A stretch of 64,000 nt of DNA from Stenotrophomonas sp. 610A2 (GCF_030549615.1 NZ_CP130832.1:3782001-3846000); one strand, 5' to 3'; shown: positions 1 through 9,374, counted from the stretch's first letter. Made by a program: numbers and translations. Notes: generated by a model from the letters alone, not told the origin.

Positions 1-274
1 CCTGCCGGTGCAGAACGTCTCGCCGGATGAACTGGCCACGTTCTATGCCCAGTACGGCGTGCAGCCGCAGCGCTTTGTCGAAGCCCTGCGCAGCCCGCAG
101 GTGGATGACAAGGTCAAGTACGCCCGCGCTTTCGCCATGCGCGCCAAGGTCACCGGCACGCCGATGCTGATCGTCAACGGCAAGTACCTGGTCAAGGGCA
201 AGACCTTTGACGACACCCTGCGCATCGCCGGTGCGCTGGTGGCCCGCGAGCGCACTGGCGCCGGCCGCCGCTGA
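1..274 (+). CDS. DsbA-like thioredoxin-fold protein, C-terminal part (5' end outside window)
   Basis: The reading frame is open from base 2 to a TGA at 272-274, so only the last ~90 residues are present. They contain the DsbA-type cis-proline region (GTPMLIVNGKYLVKGK) and the C-terminal helix, and closely resemble the end of the next gene (404-1216), where the matching stretch is GTPSVIINGKYLVKGK. The two are therefore tandem paralogues. By family, this is a periplasmic thiol:disulfide oxidoreductase that introduces disulfides into exported proteins. The CXXC motif lies upstream of the window, so catalytic competence cannot be judged. The GTG at base 8 is internal to the gene, not its start. 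Confidence 0.85.
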   Translation, partial: LPVQNVSPDELATFYAQYGVQPQRFVEALRSPQVDDKVKYARAFAMRAKVTGTPMLIVNGKYLVKGKTFDDTLRIAGALVARERTGAGRR

Positions 275-403
275 AACCTCGGCTGAAGCCCGGCTGAGCC
301 GGGTCACCTGTTCAGCCGATTACGCACATAATGCGTCCCTGCGCGCGCCGGTTGCAGCCTCACTGCCCGGCGCCCCAACACACCCTGCTGGAGATCCCTC
401 CCG

Positions 404-1216
404 ATGAAGATCCGCTTCGCCCTGGCCCTGACTGCCCTGTTGCCGCTGATGGTTGCCTGCAAAGCCCAGGATGGCACCGCTGATACCACCGCTCCGGCAG
501 CCCCGGCCGCCACCGAAGCCGCTCCGGCTGCTGCTACCCCGGCCCCGGCCGCTGATGCAGCTGCCCCGGCCGCCGCAGCTACCCCAACCGATGCGCCGGT
601 CGCAACGCCGGTACCCGCCCAGGCCCGCCTGGTCGGCCCGGAGCCCGTTGCCGGCACCGACTATGTCGTCATCGAAGGTGGTCAGCCGTTCCAGCCGGCC
701 ACCGGCAAGGTCGAAGTAGCTGAGATCTTCGGCTACGTCTGCCCGGCCTGTGCCCGCTTCCAGCCGCTGGTCGCCCCGTGGAAGGCTGGCCTGCCCTCCG
801 ACGTGAGCTTCGTCTACGTGCCGGCCGCCTTCGGCGGCATCTGGGACAACTACGCCCGTGCCTTCTACGCCGCCGAAACCCTGGGCGTGCAGGAGAAAAC
901 CCACGACGCGCTGTACACCGCCATTCACATCGAGCAGACCCTGAAGGGCGAGCGCGGTACCGATTCGGTGCAGGACATCGCCAACTTCTACGGCAAGTAT
1001 GGCGTCGATCCCAAGACCTTCGCTGACACCATGGGCAGCTTCGGCGTCGCCGCCAAGGTCAACCGTGGCAAGCAGTTCGCCCAGCGCAGCAAGATCGGCG
1101 GCACCCCGTCGGTGATCATCAACGGCAAGTACCTGGTCAAGGGCAAGAGCTTTGAAGACATGCTCCGTATTGCCGACCACCTGATCGCGCGCGAACGCGC
1201 CGCCAACGCCAAGTGA
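404..1216 (+). CDS. dsbA: DsbA-like thiol:disulfide interchange lipoprotein, CPAC active site
   Basis: 270 aa. A basic N-terminus and hydrophobic stretch end in MVAC with Cys19, a plausible lipobox, followed by a ~55-residue Ala/Pro/Thr-rich linker. The thioredoxin fold starts near residue 85 and carries the redox motif CPAC at 113-116, where E. coli DsbA has CPHC. The cis-Pro loop is GGTPSVIINGKYLV near the C-terminus. The protein is likely membrane-anchored and catalyses disulfide formation in the periplasm. It follows a tandem paralogue by 129 bp. The ATG is preceded by a GGAGATCC ribosome site, and a 12-bp perfect hairpin follows the stop. The altered CXXC dipeptide should change the redox potential, but that is inference from the family. 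Confidence 0.88.
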   Translation: MKIRFALALTALLPLMVACKAQDGTADTTAPAAPAATEAAPAAATPAPAADAAAPAAAATPTDAPVATPVPAQARLVGPEPVAGTDYVVIEGGQPFQPATGKVEVAEIFGYVCPACARFQPLVAPWKAGLPSDVSFVYVPAAFGGIWDNYARAFYAAETLGVQEKTHDALYTAIHIEQTLKGERGTDSVQDIANFYGKYGVDPKTFADTMGSFGVAAKVNRGKQFAQRSKIGGTPSVIINGKYLVKGKSFEDMLRIADHLIARERAANAK

Positions 1217-1220
1217 GGTA

Positions 1221-1248
1221 TCAAGGGCCTCGGCAACGAGGCCCTTGA
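1221..1248 (+). terminator. Hairpin after dsbA
   Basis: A perfect 12-bp stem (tcaagggcctcg paired with cgaggcccttga) around a GCAA tetraloop begins 4 bp after the dsbA stop. It lacks a T-run, so it is an imperfect intrinsic terminator or a 3'-end stabiliser. Confidence 0.6.
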
Positions 1249-1260
1249 GTTCGACCCGTC

Positions 1261-2025
1261 GTGAAATCCCCCACCCAGACATTGCGATTGCTGACCGCCA
1301 ACATCCAGGCCGGTTCGAGCACCCGCCGCTACAGCGACTATGTGACCCGCAGCTGGTCACATGCGCTGCCTGCCGGCCAGAAACGCTCCAGCCTGGACGC
1401 GATCGCCAAGCTTGCCAGCGGCCGCGACATCGTCGGCCTGCAGGAAGCCGATCCGGGCAGCCTGCGCTCGGGCTTCACCAACCAGACCCATTACCTGGCC
1501 GAGCGGGCGGGCTTCAACTACTGGGCGCACCAGCCCAACCGCCGCATGGGCGGTGTTGCTTCCAGCGCCAATGGCCTGCTGAGCCGGCTGGAGCCGGTGG
1601 AAGTACAGGACCACGCCCTGCCCGGCCGCATCGGTGGCCGCGGCCTGCTGGTCGCCCGCTATGGCGATGGCGATGAAGGCCTGACCGTGGCGGTGGCGCA
1701 TCTATCGCTGGGCACCGGCTCGCGTCTGTCTCAGCTGGACTTCATTTCCGACGTACTGGCCGATCATCCCAACGCGGTATTGATGGGCGACTTCAACTGC
1801 AAGGCCGACCGCCCGGAAATGCGCGTGCTGTACCACAAGACCCGGCTGCAACCGCCGAGCTGCCTGGTGCCGACCTTCCCCAGCTGGGGCCCGGATCGCG
1901 CCATCGACCACATCCTGATTTCCGACAGCCTGAAGATGATCGATACACGCGCCGTTCCCGCCGCGCACTCGGACCATCTGGCCGTTGAAATGGAAGTCGA
2001 AGTCCCTGCCAACAGCCTGCGCTGA
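1261..2025 (+). CDS. Endonuclease/exonuclease/phosphatase family protein
   Basis: 254 aa from a GTG start just after the dsbA hairpin. The metal-dependent EEP fold is shown by its ordered motifs: Asn14 in LLTANIQ, Glu62 in GLQEAD, Asp177/Asn179 in MGDFNC, Asp216-His217 in AIDHILIS and the final SDH at 237-239. No signal peptide is visible, so it is probably cytoplasmic. EEP members include DNases, RNases and phosphodiesterases or phosphatases acting on lipids or nucleotides; the substrate cannot be inferred here. It converges on the rhtA-like gene with only 8 bp between stop codons. Confidence 0.88.
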   Translation: MKSPTQTLRLLTANIQAGSSTRRYSDYVTRSWSHALPAGQKRSSLDAIAKLASGRDIVGLQEADPGSLRSGFTNQTHYLAERAGFNYWAHQPNRRMGGVASSANGLLSRLEPVEVQDHALPGRIGGRGLLVARYGDGDEGLTVAVAHLSLGTGSRLSQLDFISDVLADHPNAVLMGDFNCKADRPEMRVLYHKTRLQPPSCLVPTFPSWGPDRAIDHILISDSLKMIDTRAVPAAHSDHLAVEMEVEVPANSLR

Positions 2026-2033
2026 GCGCCGCT

Positions 2034-2909
2034 TCAGCCGGCCATCGCCGCCGGCGGTGGTCGCCGCCGCGCGGTCAAGGTACTGCCAGCCGAGGCCAAC
2101 ACCGTGCAGCCGATCGCCAGCCACTGCAGGCCGGTGAGGTGTTCGTGCAGCAACAGCAGCGCCCACAGCGCCGCGACCGCCGGCTCCATGCTGATCAGGA
2201 TGCCGAAGGTTTCCTTGGGCAGGCGCTTGAGCGCCATCATCTCCAGCGACATCGGGATGGCGCTGGACACCACCGCTACCACGAAACCGGCCAGCAGGAT
2301 CTTCGGCTCCAGCAGCGCCATGCCGGCATGTGCCACGCCTACCGGCACCACCACCAGCGACGCCGCCAGCAAGCCCAGTGACACGCTGTGGCCGGCATGC
2401 AGATGACCGGTGCGCTTGCCGTAGATGATGTACAGCGCCCAGCAGAACGCTGCGCCCAACGCGTACAGGACCCCGACCGGGTCCAGCGCCTGGCCACCGT
2501 CCAGCGGCAACAGCAGCACCAGCCCGACCAGTGCGCAGCCGACCCAGACGAAATCAATCGGCCGCCGCGAGGAGAACATCGCCACCGCCAGCGGGCCGGT
2601 GAACTCGATGGCAACGGCAATACCGAACGGGATCGTGCGCAGCGCCATGTAGAACAACAGGTTCATCAGCCCCAGCGTCAGCCCGTAGCGCAGGATCGCG
2701 GCGCCATCGGCACGGCTGGTGCGCCAGCGCCACGGCCGCCACAGCAGCAACAGGAACAGTGCCGAAAAGCCCACGCGCAACGCGCTGGTACCTTGCGCAC
2801 CAATGATGGGGAACAGGTTTTTGGCGTAGGACGTGCCGATCGACAACGAGGTCACCGAGCCGAGCACCGCCAGCACCGGCAACAGCGATGCGAATCGGGA
2901 ATTTTGCAT
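2034..2909 (-). CDS. rhtA: EamA family transporter, RhtA-like (threonine/homoserine exporter type)
   Basis: 291 aa and almost entirely hydrophobic, with about ten predicted transmembrane helices in two EamA repeats. This is the drug/metabolite transporter architecture. The N-terminus (GTSYAKNLFPIIGAQGTSALR) and the PFGIAVAIEFTGPLAVA region match the RhtA subgroup, inner-membrane exporters of threonine, homoserine and related amino acids. The start is an ATG at 2909. The short positively charged C-terminal tail (ARRRPP) fits a cytoplasmic end. It is monocistronic, with a 151-bp gap upstream to exbD. The exact substrate is inferred from the family only. Confidence 0.82.
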   Translation of the reverse strand: MQNSRFASLLPVLAVLGSVTSLSIGTSYAKNLFPIIGAQGTSALRVGFSALFLLLLWRPWRWRTSRADGAAILRYGLTLGLMNLLFYMALRTIPFGIAVAIEFTGPLAVAMFSSRRPIDFVWVGCALVGLVLLLPLDGGQALDPVGVLYALGAAFCWALYIIYGKRTGHLHAGHSVSLGLLAASLVVVPVGVAHAGMALLEPKILLAGFVVAVVSSAIPMSLEMMALKRLPKETFGILISMEPAVAALWALLLLHEHLTGLQWLAIGCTVLASAGSTLTARRRPPPAAMAG

Positions 2910-3060
2910 GCCGCTAGTGTATTCGGCCGGCGGTGCAAACGCTTGGACCGAAAGGCGCGTGGTGATTGATCAGCGAACGCTGGCAGACCTTGAAGTCAGC
3001 GGCATCCGCCTTGCGGCACCAGCCACCGCAGCGGGTGGCCGATGCCTGCCGCGTCGCGGC

Positions 3061-3471
3061 TTACTGGAGGAAGGCGATGCGCTGCATGCTGGTGTTGTTG
3101 GCCGCCGCCAAGATCTTGGCCATCACCTGGTACTGCGCATCGGGTGAGGCATCGATGCGCAACTCGGGCTGGTTGCCCTCATACAGATCGGCCTGTGCCT
3201 GCAGGCGCGCCTGCAAGTCACCGATCGCCAGCAACTCGCCGTTCCAGTAAAGCTGGTCGGAGGCATCCACCCGCAGTTCGATCGGCAGTGGCGGGTCGAG
3301 GCGTTGCACAGCCTTGTCGGTTCGTTGTGGCAGATCCACCGGGATCGGCACCGCCACCATCGGCGCAGTCACGATGAAGATGATCAACAACACCAACATC
3401 ACGTCCACCAGAGGAGTGACGTTGATATCGGCCAAGGGACGCCCGCTATTGCCTGCTGCACTGAATGCCAT
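3061..3471 (-). CDS. exbD: ExbD/TolR family biopolymer transport protein (orphan)
   Basis: 136 aa. A short cytoplasmic N-terminus ([22 protein letters not shown]) leads into one transmembrane helix carrying Asp23, the residue that couples proton flow in ExbD/TolR proteins. A ~90-residue periplasmic domain follows (DLPQRTDK..., [15 protein letters not shown]). ExbD works with ExbB and TonB to energise outer-membrane receptors, or as TolR with TolQ/TolA. No exbB, tolQ or tonB is adjacent, so it must pair with an ExbB encoded elsewhere. It is divergent from the slt gene, with 183 bp between starts holding both promoters. A link to the large TonB-dependent receptors downstream is possible but unproven. 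Confidence 0.86.
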   Translation of the reverse strand: MAFSAAGNSGRPLADINVTPLVDVMLVLLIIFIVTAPMVAVPIPVDLPQRTDKAVQRLDPPLPIELRVDASDQLYWNGELLAIGDLQARLQAQADLYEGNQPELRIDASPDAQYQVMAKILAAANNTSMQRIAFLQ

Positions 3472-3654
3472 TCCAGTTCCCCCAGGGCGAGGCCGGCTGC
3501 CTCAAGGCCGAAGCTACGCCTGCCTTTGCGGGTTTCCATCAGCCCTGCCCAGCGCCGTTCAGCTTTCGTTGACCTGCCAGCGCTGGGCTTGTTCGTTCAT
3601 GTGCGGGTTGGGCTGTCGCTCTGCCGTTGACGCCGCGGCCGTTATCCTTCGGCC

Positions 3655-5598
3655 ATGAACAAATTTCTCCTGCCGTTGGCCGCCCTCACCGCCTTGGTCA
3701 GCGCCTGCGCCCAAGCCCAGAACCTGGACGCGCAGCGCACCGCGATGCGTACCGCCATCGACAACGCCGAGCGCGGCCAGTTCGACGCCACTGCCGCTGC
3801 CCCGCTGCGCAATCACCCGCTATACGGCTGGTTGGAATTCAGCGCCCTGCGCCGCAACGTCGACACACTATCGACCGCGCAGGCACAGGACTTCCTGAAG
3901 CGCTACCAGGGCCAGGCCGTGGCCGAGAGCTTCCGTTCGGCATGGTTACCCGCCCTCGCCCGCCGCCAGGACTGGCCGACCCTGCTGGCCAACTGGAAAA
4001 CCAGCAACGACCCGGGCCTGCGCTGTGCTGAACTCAATGCTCGGCAAGCCACCGGCAAGGCCGATGCGCAGTGGACCAGCGATGCGCAAAACTTGTGGCG
4101 CGGCGCCGCCAAGTCCCTGCCCGACGGCTGCGACCCGGTGTTCGCGGTACTCGCCAGCCGTGGCGGCCTGACCCCGGCGCTGCGCTGGGAACGCATCGAC
4201 GCCGCTGCCGATGCCCAGCAACCGGCGGTGATGCGCGCTGCTGCACGCGGCCTGCCCGCCGCCGAACTGGCCCAGGCCAACGATTACGCCGCCTTCGTCG
4301 ACAAGCCCGACGCACGCGCCCTGAACTGGCCGAAGAACGAACGCAGCCGCCGCATCGCCGTCGACGGCCTGCAAAAGCTGGCCAAGGCCGACCCCGGCGC
4401 CGCCGAACTGCAATTGCCGCAGTACGCCCAGGCACTTGGCTTGAGCGCCGAACAGCAAGGCAAGGTGCTGTACGAAATCGCACTGTGGACGGTAGCGTCC
4501 TACCTGCCGGATTCAGCCCGCCGCCTGGCTGCCGTGCCCGAATCGGCCTATGACGAACGCCTGCACGAATGGCGCACCCGCGAGGCGATGGCACGTGGCG
4601 ATTGGCCGGCAGCACTGGTGGCCATTCGCAAGATGCCGGCCAGCCAGCGCAACGATTCACGCTGGCGCTGGTTTGAAGGCCGCCTGCTGGAAAAGACCGG
4701 CAAGCCTGCCGAGGCCACCGCGCTGTACCGCGCCGCCTCGACCGAGCCCACGTTCCACGGCTTCCTGGCCGCCGACAAACTCAAACAGCCCTACACCTTG
4801 TGCCCATGGAATCCCGGCGACAGCGCTGCGGCGAAAGCCAGCGTTGCACGTGATCCTGCATTGGTACGCGCAATTGAGTTGTTCAAGATCGAGCGCCCGA
4901 GCTGGGCGGCACGCGAATGGGCTGAAGCGCTGACCCGTTTCGACGACAGCCAGCGCCGCCTCGCCGTGGAAGTGGCCAGCAACAACGGTTGGTTCGACCG
5001 TGCCGTGTTCGCACTGAAAGGCCCGCAGGAGCTGCGCCTGTACAACCTGCGCTTCCCGCTGCACCACGACGACACGATCCGCCGCGAAGCCGCCCGCAAT
5101 GCGCTGGATCCGGCCTGGATTGCCGCGGAGATCCGCGCCGAGAGCATCTTCAACCCGAATGCACGCTCGCCGGCCAACGCCATGGGCCTGATGCAGGTAT
5201 TGCCTGCCACCGGCGCCAGCGTGGCCAAGAGTATTGGCTTGAGCGGATATGGCGGTGCGTCCAGCCTGTACGACTCGGACACCAACATCGCCATCGGCAC
5301 CGCGTACCTGCGCCAGTTGATGGACAAGTACAGCGGCCTGCCCTACGTCACCATCGCCGCCTACAACGCTGGTCCGACGCCAACGGCACGCTGGCAGAGC
5401 CAGCGCCCGAACTACGACCCGGACTTCTGGATCGAGACCATCAGCTACAAGGAAACCCGCGAGTATGTTGCCCGCGTGCTGGCCTTCAGCGTGATCTACG
5501 ACTGGCGCCTCAACAACAACGCCCTGACCTTGAGCGACCGCATGGTCGGCAAGACCCAGGGCGCGCGCAAAGCCTTCAGCTGCCAATCGGCCCCGTAA
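3655..5598 (+). CDS. slt: Soluble lytic murein transglycosylase (Slt70-type)
   Basis: 647 aa, the usual Slt70 size. The N-terminus is a signal sequence with a possible lipobox (VSAC) around residue 18, so the protein is periplasmic, perhaps lipid-anchored. A long alpha-helical superhelix occupies residues ~25-460. The C-terminal lysozyme-like SLT domain follows, with catalytic Glu496 in AEIRAESIFNPNA, then GLMQVLPATG and AAYNAGP, the hallmark GLMQ and AYNAG motifs. The enzyme cleaves the MurNAc-GlcNAc bond and forms 1,6-anhydro-MurNAc ends, releasing amino-sugar muropeptides. Two SMAG repeats and an inverted third follow before cca. Confidence 0.93.
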   Translation: MNKFLLPLAALTALVSACAQAQNLDAQRTAMRTAIDNAERGQFDATAAAPLRNHPLYGWLEFSALRRNVDTLSTAQAQDFLKRYQGQAVAESFRSAWLPALARRQDWPTLLANWKTSNDPGLRCAELNARQATGKADAQWTSDAQNLWRGAAKSLPDGCDPVFAVLASRGGLTPALRWERIDAAADAQQPAVMRAAARGLPAAELAQANDYAAFVDKPDARALNWPKNERSRRIAVDGLQKLAKADPGAAELQLPQYAQALGLSAEQQGKVLYEIALWTVASYLPDSARRLAAVPESAYDERLHEWRTREAMARGDWPAALVAIRKMPASQRNDSRWRWFEGRLLEKTGKPAEATALYRAASTEPTFHGFLAADKLKQPYTLCPWNPGDSAAAKASVARDPALVRAIELFKIERPSWAAREWAEALTRFDDSQRRLAVEVASNNGWFDRAVFALKGPQELRLYNLRFPLHHDDTIRREAARNALDPAWIAAEIRAESIFNPNARSPANAMGLMQVLPATGASVAKSIGLSGYGGASSLYDSDTNIAIGTAYLRQLMDKYSGLPYVTIAAYNAGPTPTARWQSQRPNYDPDFWIETISYKETREYVARVLAFSVIYDWRLNNNALTLSDRMVGKTQGARKAFSCQSAP

Positions 5599-5603
5599 CA
5601 CCT

Positions 5604-5720
5604 GTAGTGCCGAGCCATGCTCGGCTAGGGCCTTCCCGGTAAAGCCCCTTCTGTAGTGCCGAGCCATGCTCGGCAGGGGCCTTCCCGATACAGCCCCTGC
5701 CGAGCATGGCTCGGCACTAC
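5604..5720. repeat. SMAG palindromic repeat cluster (2 direct + 1 inverted)
   Basis: Three copies of a 22-bp imperfect palindrome that starts gtagtgccgagc and ends gctcggc. They lie at 5604-5625 and 5653-5674 in direct orientation and at 5699-5720 inverted. Copies two and three can fold into one long stem. The cluster sits between slt and cca, both on the plus strand, and could punctuate the transcript. Confidence 0.85.
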
Positions 5721-5754
5721 ATGTGCAACACCACATCCGACTTATCATGGCCGC

Positions 5755-6975
5755 ATGAAGACTTATCTCGTCGGCGGCGCTGTCCGCGATACCCTGCTCG
5801 GCCAAAAAGCCGGTGACCGCGACTGGGTGGTGGTTGGCGCTACCCAGGCACAGATGGAAGCGGATGGTTTCAAAGCCGTTGGCAAGGATTTCCCCGTGTT
5901 CCTGCACCCGTTGACCGGCGAGGAATACGCGCTGGCACGTACCGAGCGCAAATCCGGCCGCGGCTATCGCGGCTTCGTGGTCGATGCCGATCCCTCGGTG
6001 ACGCTGGAAGAAGACCTGCAACGCCGCGACTTCACCATCAACGCCATTGCCCGCGATGAAGAAACCGGTGAGCTGGCCGATCCCTGGGGCGGCGTGCGCG
6101 ATATCGAACAACGCGTGCTGCGCCATGTCGGCCCTGCCTTCGTCGAGGACCCACTACGCGTGCTGCGTGCCGCGCGCTTCATGGCCCGCTTCGCGCCGCT
6201 TGGATTCACGCTTGCGCCAGAAACCGCGGAACTGATGCGCGAAATGGCTGCCAGCGGTGAACTCGATGCCTTGGTGCCGGAGCGCATCTGGCAGGAGCTG
6301 CGCCGCAGCCTGACCATGAAACAACCTTCCGCCTTCCTGCGCTGCCTGCACGACACTGGCGCGCTGGCGGTGATCCTGCCGGAAGTGGACGCGCTGTATG
6401 GCGTGCCGCAACGTGCCGAGTTCCACCCGGAAGTGGATACCGGCATCCACCAGGAAATGGTCAGCGACATGGCCGCGCAACTTGCGCCAGGCGATGACCT
6501 GATCGGCTTCGCTGCACTCACCCATGATCTTGGCAAGGCGCTGACGCCCGAGGACGAATTGCCACGCCACATCATGCATGAGCAGCGCGGCCTGAAACCG
6601 CTGGCCAAACTCTGCGAGCGACTGAAGATTCCCCTCGACCATCGCCAGTTGGCCGAAGCAGTCTGCCGCGAACACCTCAACGTGCATCGCATCGACGAAC
6701 TGCGCGACGCAACCGTGCTGGAGCTGATCCAGCGCTGCGACGGCTTCCGTCGTCCCGAGCGCATCGCGCAGATGGGTTTGGTCTGCGAGTGCGACAAGCG
6801 CGGCCGTCTCGACTTCGAGGACAGTGACTACCCGCAGCGGGCAACCCTGCAGCGCCTGCATGCAGCAGCATTGGCAATCAATGCACGCGACATCGCGACG
6901 GAGGGCCTGCAAGGCCCGGCCATCGGCGAAGCTTTGAAAAAGGCACGCATCAAGGCAATCAGCGCGGCGCGGTGA
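5755..6975 (+). CDS. cca: Multifunctional CCA-adding tRNA nucleotidyltransferase
   Basis: 406 aa, normal for the class II long gammaproteobacterial enzyme. The nucleotidyltransferase head is visible as GGAVRD at residues 7-12, the catalytic Asp pair in DRDWVVVG (21-23) and [10 protein letters not shown] near 90. An HD domain (LTHDLGKA near residue 257) gives the phosphohydrolase activity found in this subclass. It adds and repairs the 3'-CCA of tRNAs. The ATG at 5755 is chosen because it aligns the protein with the family N-terminus (MKTYLVGG). The frame is open further upstream, but that stretch only translates the SMAG repeats. Confidence 0.95.
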   Translation: MKTYLVGGAVRDTLLGQKAGDRDWVVVGATQAQMEADGFKAVGKDFPVFLHPLTGEEYALARTERKSGRGYRGFVVDADPSVTLEEDLQRRDFTINAIARDEETGELADPWGGVRDIEQRVLRHVGPAFVEDPLRVLRAARFMARFAPLGFTLAPETAELMREMAASGELDALVPERIWQELRRSLTMKQPSAFLRCLHDTGALAVILPEVDALYGVPQRAEFHPEVDTGIHQEMVSDMAAQLAPGDDLIGFAALTHDLGKALTPEDELPRHIMHEQRGLKPLAKLCERLKIPLDHRQLAEAVCREHLNVHRIDELRDATVLELIQRCDGFRRPERIAQMGLVCECDKRGRLDFEDSDYPQRATLQRLHAAALAINARDIATEGLQGPAIGEALKKARIKAISAAR

Positions 6976-7013
6976 TTGCCTAAGACCGCGAAAGAACCGG
7001 GAGCGGGACTGTT

Positions 7014-7130
7014 TGTAGGAGCGGCGTAAGCCGCGAAGCTGGTGATACATCGCCAACCGCAGCAGATGCAATCGCACAATCCAGCGATGCCTTTCGCATC
7101 GTCAGCTTCGCGGCTTACGCCGCTCCTACA
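7014..7130. repeat. Inverted pair of 27-bp GTAGGAGCGGCG-type repeats
   Basis: A 27-bp element beginning tgtaggagcggcg lies at 7014-7040 and its exact reverse complement at 7104-7130, with a 63-bp loop. Each copy also contains an internal palindrome. The pair separates the convergent genes cca and nagX and could form a bidirectional 3'-end structure. The same element recurs at 19639-19955 and 61941-62039. Confidence 0.85.
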
Positions 7131-7140
7131 AATCGCAGCC

Positions 7141-8208
7141 TCATATCTTCAGGTAGATTTTTCGGCGGTCCATCCATGCCATCGGCAACCACCAGATCGC
7201 CACGAAGCTCAATGCCATCACCATCGAGGCGAACTGTGCGCCAGCCAACGGGCTCAGCCAGCGGTCGAACAGGTGTTCCCACAGCCAGCCCCAGCTGCCA
7301 GTCGCCATCATCGCCAGCACCATCGCCGAGGAGCCGGCATAGGCGGTGATCGCGTTGACACCAAAGCGGCGACCGAGCGCCGGCCACTGCCGGCAGTCAA
7401 TCAGGATGTGCGCCAGCCATAGCCCGGCGAATGCCCAGCCAGCGGTCCACAGCACATACGACGAGGTCCACAGGTTCTTGTTCAAGGGCAGCCATTGCGA
7501 CCACAGCCAGCCGACCAGCAATAGCAGCACGGCAGCAGGCAGCAGTCGCCATGGGCGCAGACGCAATAGCGCACCCGCACGCAGGCCAAGCAAGGTCGAA
7601 GCCAGTGCGCCCAGTGTGGACATCAGCCCTTCCGGATCATGGCCGTGGCCGGTCGCCGGGTCGTATTGATACAGCAGCGCGCCGAACAAAGAAGTATCCA
7701 TGCGGCTGCTCAGATTGAGCCAGGGCTCCAGCGAGCCGCCGGCCACCAATAATGCGGCGTAGCCGGACAGCAGCACGCCGATGCACAACCACTGCAGCCG
7801 CGGCTTCAACCAGATCGCCGCCATGCCAGCGGCGGCGAAGCACACGCCAATGCGCTGCAACACGCCCCATGGCCGGTAATGCGCCAGGTCCAACCACCAC
7901 CAGGCAAGGAAGTGCAGCAGCAAGCCCAGACCGAGGATGCGCCCAGCGCGGATCAACACCGTCCTGGTAAGCGCACCACGATCAGCGCCCTGCTCCACCC
8001 GCGGCACGACGCCCAGAGCGATGGACACGCCGACAATCACCAGGAAGAACGGAAACACCAGATCGGTCGGCGTGCAGCCATGCCATTCCGAATGCAGCAG
8101 CGGTGCGTAGACGTGGCTCCAGCTGCCGGGGTTGTTGACCAGCAGCATGGCTGCCACGGTGATACCGCGCAGGGCATCCACCGAGGCGTAACGGATGGCT
8201 TTATTCAT
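7141..8208 (-). CDS. nagX: NagX-type inner-membrane protein (heparan-alpha-glucosaminide N-acetyltransferase-like, DUF5009)
   Basis: 355 aa from the ATG at 8208; an in-frame GTG lies two codons upstream at 8214. The protein is very hydrophobic with roughly ten predicted transmembrane segments. It begins with ASVDALRGITVAAMLLVN and carries PTDLVFPFFLVIVGVSIA, both typical of the YeiB/HGSNAT-like acyltransferase group to which NagX of bacterial GlcNAc loci belongs. It is the last gene of the nagP-R-B-A-X operon, 23 bp after nagA. Its biochemical role is not settled; transport or acetyl transfer on amino sugars has been proposed for the family. Context strongly ties it to GlcNAc use. Confidence 0.85.
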   Translation of the reverse strand: MNKAIRYASVDALRGITVAAMLLVNNPGSWSHVYAPLLHSEWHGCTPTDLVFPFFLVIVGVSIALGVVPRVEQGADRGALTRTVLIRAGRILGLGLLLHFLAWWWLDLAHYRPWGVLQRIGVCFAAAGMAAIWLKPRLQWLCIGVLLSGYAALLVAGGSLEPWLNLSSRMDTSLFGALLYQYDPATGHGHDPEGLMSTLGALASTLLGLRAGALLRLRPWRLLPAAVLLLLVGWLWSQWLPLNKNLWTSSYVLWTAGWAFAGLWLAHILIDCRQWPALGRRFGVNAITAYAGSSAMVLAMMATGSWGWLWEHLFDRWLSPLAGAQFASMVMALSFVAIWWLPMAWMDRRKIYLKI

Positions 8209-8231
8209 GGGCACTACTCACAGACCGAAGC

Positions 8232-9374
8232 TCAGTCGCGCTGACCAGCAATCCAGGTGGCCTGCACCTGCAGATCGGCGTCCAGCAATACGAAATCGGC
8301 CTGGTAGCCGGCCGCGATATGTCCGTAACGATCATCGAGGCCAAGGAACTGCGCCGGATAGGTCGACGCCATGCGCGAAGCTTCGGCCAGCGAGAGACCC
8401 AGCAGGCCAACCGTATTGCGCACGGCGGTGATCATGTCCAAGGCAGAACCGGCCAGAGCACCCGCAGCATTGCGGACCACGCCATCAACAGCGGTGATGG
8501 TCTCGCCGTACAGCTCGAACGCCGGGTTGTCCGAACCGACCATCGGCATCGCATCAGTGACCAGGAACACCTTGCCACGCGGCTTGGCCGCCAGCGCCAC
8601 GCGCAGGCTGGCCGGATGCACATGCACGCCATCGACGATCACACCGCACCAGCTGTCGGCATCTTCCAGCGCCGCTCCGACCGCACCGGGATCACGCCCC
8701 TGCAGCGGCGACATCGCGTTGTACAGATGGGTGAAGCCAGTGATGCCGGCATCCAGACCGGCGCGAATTTCTTCGTAGGTACCGGCGGTATGACCGGCAG
8801 CAACGATGGCGCCATTGGCGACCATCTGCTGGATCGTCGCCAGCGGCACGCGTTCGGGCGCCAAGGTAATCAACGTGACACCGTTGTCCAGCGCCGTCGC
8901 CATGCGTACTTCATCGGCATCCGGCACACGGAACTTTCCCGCATCGTGCGTACCCTTGCGCGCCGGGGCGATGTACGGGCCTTCCAGATGGATGCCGAGC
9001 ACGCCCGGCACCTTGGCGGCGATTGCCTCGCGCGTGGCCTGCACCGCACGCGCCATCACCTCTGCGTCGTCGCTGATCAGGGTCGGCAGCATGCCGGTGG
9101 TGCCGTAACGGCGATGCCCGGCCACCATCGTGCGCAATGCATCTACGTCGGTCTGGTTGTTGAACAGCGCACCGCCGCCGCCATTGACCTGGGCGTCGAT
9201 GAAACCGGGCAGCAACCAACCGCCGCCCAGGTCCACCTGAGCATCGGCCGCGGCAACCGCCGGGTCATTGCTGGCGACGACCGCGGTGATGCGGCCGTCT
9301 TCGATCAGTACCGCGACATCGTCACGGAAGTTCTCGCCGGCAAGTACCCGGCCATTGCGCAGCGCGGTTTTCAT
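8232..9374 (-). CDS. nagA: N-acetylglucosamine-6-phosphate deacetylase
   Basis: 380 aa. Amidohydrolase TIM-barrel protein that converts GlcNAc-6-phosphate to glucosamine-6-phosphate and acetate. Family residues are visible: PGFIDAQVNG near 56-65, metal ligand Glu131 in HLEGPYI, His195 in AAGHTAG, His216 in THLYNAM and catalytic Asp274 in VTDAM. The ATG at 9374 overlaps the nagB stop by one base (TGATG), which indicates translational coupling. The frame stays open upstream, but that stretch lies inside nagB and is not nagA-like. Confidence 0.95.
   Translation of the reverse strand: MKTALRNGRVLAGENFRDDVAVLIEDGRITAVVASNDPAVAAADAQVDLGGGWLLPGFIDAQVNGGGGALFNNQTDVDALRTMVAGHRRYGTTGMLPTLISDDAEVMARAVQATREAIAAKVPGVLGIHLEGPYIAPARKGTHDAGKFRVPDADEVRMATALDNGVTLITLAPERVPLATIQQMVANGAIVAAGHTAGTYEEIRAGLDAGITGFTHLYNAMSPLQGRDPGAVGAALEDADSWCGVIVDGVHVHPASLRVALAAKPRGKVFLVTDAMPMVGSDNPAFELYGETITAVDGVVRNAAGALAGSALDMITAVRNTVGLLGLSLAEASRMASTYPAQFLGLDDRYGHIAAGYQADFVLLDADLQVQATWIAGQRD

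Noticed and set aside
5656-5754. Earlier start for cca giving 33 extra residues
   Set aside because: The extension translates SMAG repeats and lacks homology to the family N-terminus.
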